NCBI GenBank assembly: GCA_018398765.1
Contig: JAHBMJ010000961.1
Span: 2,501 to 37,954 of the forward strand
Length of the DNA stretch: 35,454 nt
From: Chromera velia
Taxonomy: Eukaryota; Sar; Chromeraceae
Direction: 5' to 3'
The notes beneath the pieces were generated by a model. That model was not told the DNA's origin. It saw only the letters and a list, made by a program, of their open reading frames with translations, and did no database searches. This document shows positions 33,463-35,454 of this stretch, one piece after another. Numbering within the stretch: position 1 is the stretch's first letter; each line of letters opens with the position of its first letter. The position numbers and the translations under genes are program-made.

Positions 33463-35356
33463 GCAGATCTGGGACCTGAACAACCTCCAATACATCGGCA
33501 CGCTCCCTGGCCATAGAGGCTTCATCAGGTNGGGGGGGGGGGGGGGCAGAGGGGCTTTTTTCCTTAATAGAGACGGGAGTTGACGCGGGACGGAGGGAGA
33601 AAGATAGAATGGGTGTTAAAAAAAGGGCACGGAGGAATGAAAATTGTGCAGAACATTTGGTTCTTCCTGGTGGTCTGTCAGTGGCTATTTATCTCTCCGT
33701 TTGTTTCTTTCTTTCTCCCTTCTCCCTCCCTCATGTCTGCAGATGCCTTTGCAGCAGTTACCCGAGGAAGATCCTTTGCTCGGGTAGTCAGGACAAGACC
33801 ATCAAGGTCAGAGGGGGGGGGGGGGGGGGGGGGGGGGGGTCAGTGGGTATTTCTTCTTCTGTTATTAGAGCACTTCTGTGGAATCTCCTGCTGTGAGAAC
33901 CTGTCGTCAAATATCGTTCTACGCTTCCAGATGCATGTGACAAAAGAATTCTTTCCTTCCCTCTCAGAGAGAGATCAGAAGAACACTAGGAGTCAAGGAA
34001 GGAAGGGAGTGGAGTTCTCCGCTCTGATTAGGGAAGAAAAGAACAAAAGAACAGAAAAAAATGAATGAACTGACAGGACACAAAGCTTCCGTTTGACTTC
34101 CTCGTGCTTCCCTCCTTCCTGCCTTCATTCAGGTTTGGAGTCTGGAAACGTTTTCTGCCAAGAGGACCCTAGTCGGACACCAGAAGGAGGTCCGTCCGTC
34201 CGTCTGTTTGTCTAGCGCTCATGCTCTGCTTTTTTTGTTGGTTACAAGAGTTTTTGGGCCTCCCTTATGTTCCTTCCTGCCACGCCATTTTTTTACCTTT
34301 CGTTCATGGGCTGCATGCGTCTCGTTTCTTCTCTTCTCTTTGCTGAAGAGAGGAAAAGATAAAACCGAAGTTGAATGCATGGAGCATGCAAAAGGGAAGA
34401 CGAAACGAAAAAGAAAGAGTGGAATAGTGGGAGCGCATTTGCTAGATCTAGATCGCAAAGCACAACGTGTCTTTCAGGAAGTCCCACTGTGAATCGCTGT
34501 CGGCTCTCTATCCTCTTATTTGTTTTTCCTCTGTGCAGCTCCCTCCCTCACTTCCCGCCCGCCTCTCGATAGATGAATGAATGAATGAATGAATAAATGA
34601 ATGAATGACTGAATGACTGAATGAATGCGTGCAGGTGATGTCCCTCCTTTTGTTGGAAAGGAAGGAGTGCCTTCTCTCTGGGAGTGAGGACAAGACTCTG
34701 CGGGTGGGTGGGTGGGATCGATCAGTTTTTTTCTCATTAATCAGGACTAACAAATTTGCCTTCTTCGTTTTTTCTGTCCCGACCAGCTGGTCTGTCGGCT
34801 TGTTGACTCTCTCTCTCTATGCCTAGGAAGGGTTTTGGCCGCCAGAAATGGATTTCAAAAATCCAAAGTACGTGACAGCGTCTCTCTCTCTCTCTCTCTC
34901 TCGCGCGTGCGCGCGCGCGCGTGAAAATACGACCAACTTACTACCCTTAACGAGATCATGTGCCGTCCTAGTGTCTTTTTGTTTTCTTTTCTTTTCCCGC
35001 TCGCTCTGCCAGCTTTACTGTCTGCCAGATTCCTTTCCTTTCCTCCCCCATTAGAAGGACGAGACGTGAATGAAGAATGAAAGGACATTCTCTCTGTTTC
35101 TCTGTGGGGTTTTCTCCATACGTGCACACATGTATGCGTGTGCGTGTGTGTGTGTGTGTGCAGTTGTGGTGCCTGAACAACCTGAATCCTCTTTTGATTC
35201 TGGATGAGGCCCACTCAGCGGGTCTGTCTGTCTGTCTGTTTGATTGTTTTTTCTTCTCTTTTTTCGTCAACAGATGCAAGAGAAGGGAAAACAAAAGAAG
35301 GAAGACGCTACAGGATCACTTGGTATGGCCCAGAGAGGCGGGAAGGAGCCTTCTAA
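29873..35356 (+). CDS. WD40-repeat protein with N-terminal ubiquitin-like modules (thirteen exons)
   Basis: Exons 29873-30000, 30085-30226, 30686-30817, 31246-31444, 31773-31937, 32508-32743, 32958-33056, 33467-33528, 33743-33806, 34133-34189, 34635-34703, 35164-35221 and 35274-35356 give 497 residues with every phase matching. Residues 1-75 and 91-145 look like two beta-grasp (ubiquitin/doublecortin-like) modules; the second has VVWFPGASPEQIEAALKRAC and ends NDIKLTVRS. A Gly/Arg/Ser-rich linker spans about 145-330. Residues 335-455 hold three WD40 blades with GH starts and SGSQDKTIKVW-type ends (Trp369, 411, 453). Three blades cannot close a normal seven-blade propeller alone. The last exon could instead splice at GTATGG (about 35321), taking the gene beyond the window. 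Exact function is unknown; WD40 proteins act as scaffolds. Confidence 0.8.
30482..30643. repeat. Tandem duplication in WD40 gene intron 2
   Basis: A block of about 64 bases at 30482-30545 recurs at about 30580-30643 with a few changes. It includes GACGACCCTGACTGAT and a CACACACA run. Confidence 0.8.
32473..32500. repeat. TA microsatellite next to the exon 6 acceptor of the WD40 gene
   Basis: A TA run with two TACA interruptions ends seven bases before the WD40 gene exon 6 begins, taking the place of a normal polypyrimidine tract. Confidence 0.8.
33387..33486 (+). repeat. Duplicated 5' end of WD40 gene exon 8
   Basis: The 26 bases from AAGCAG through ATCTGGGACCTGAACAACCT occur at 33387-33412 and again at 33461-33486, 74 bases apart. 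A TG then TATG microsatellite lies between them. The second copy is the one that continues into the WD40 blade. Confidence 0.85.
33531..33546. other. Ambiguous base and G run (possible assembly problem)
   Basis: A single N at 33531 sits at donor position +3 of intron 8 and is followed by a G run. A second, longer G run is at about 33817-33839. The local sequence and run lengths should not be trusted. Confidence 0.8.
34566..34628. repeat. AATG tetranucleotide repeat in WD40 gene intron 10
   Basis: A GAATGAAT-type run with a few GACTGAAT variants ends shortly before the exon 11 acceptor. Confidence 0.85.
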
Positions 35357-35454
35357 TATGAGTATCTGCATTGTTCTCAGGGGTGTGTAGTTTCACGTTC
35401 GGGAATGGAATGTCTCTCTCTACCTCCCTCTCCCTCTCCCCCCGACCCCCCCCC

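Overview
The window is nuclear DNA from a eukaryote with many short introns. The best guess is an alveolate close to the Apicomplexa, of the chromerid type (Chromera or Vitrella). Four things point that way: an ERK7-type MAP kinase that resembles apicomplexan copies, GT-AG introns of about 60 to 1,200 bases, a strong excess of the octamer TGCATGCA (known as an ApiAP2 target in Plasmodium), and very many di- and tetranucleotide microsatellites. The species cannot be fixed from sequence alone. Gene models below were built by hand from splice sites and phase; apart from the ERK7 gene they close in frame from ATG to stop.

Layout. 1-6125: no supportable gene; microsatellites and an AT-rich island. 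6468-8018 (-): a two-exon, roughly eight-pass membrane protein with an in-frame TAG followed by 113 further open codons. 8632-10254 (-): a 540-codon low-complexity ORF. 10430-11670: minisatellites flanked by direct copies of a 68-base hairpin element. 11757-16046 (-): a ten-exon ERK7/MAPK15-like kinase with a frameshift and two changed catalytic-core residues. 16047-18268: no gene; an inverted repeat and an AT-rich island. 18269-19783 (-): a secreted coiled-coil/collagen-like/phage tail-collar fusion. 20598-23686 (+): a five-exon protein, possibly with a START-like lipid-binding fold. 24261-25794: three tandem copies of a 509-base unit. 25860-27060: AT-rich island. 27134-29243 (-): a three-exon MYND zinc-finger protein. 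29873-35356 (+): a thirteen-exon protein with two possible ubiquitin-like modules and three WD40 blades.

Two gene pairs are divergent with short shared upstream regions: collar gene/START-like gene (814 bases) and MYND gene/WD40 gene (629 bases). Each contains a TGCATGCA site. No functional operon-like grouping is visible; the genes look unrelated in role.

The most notable observations are: (1) a secreted, intron-containing protein joining a coiled coil, a collagen-like stretch and a bacterial/phage tail-collar domain; (2) repeated short tandem duplications exactly at exon-intron junctions, including a diverged intronic copy of the kinase activation loop that reads TEY where the exon reads TDY; (3) half of all splice donors carrying C at position +3; (4) a degenerate or miscalled ERK7 gene.
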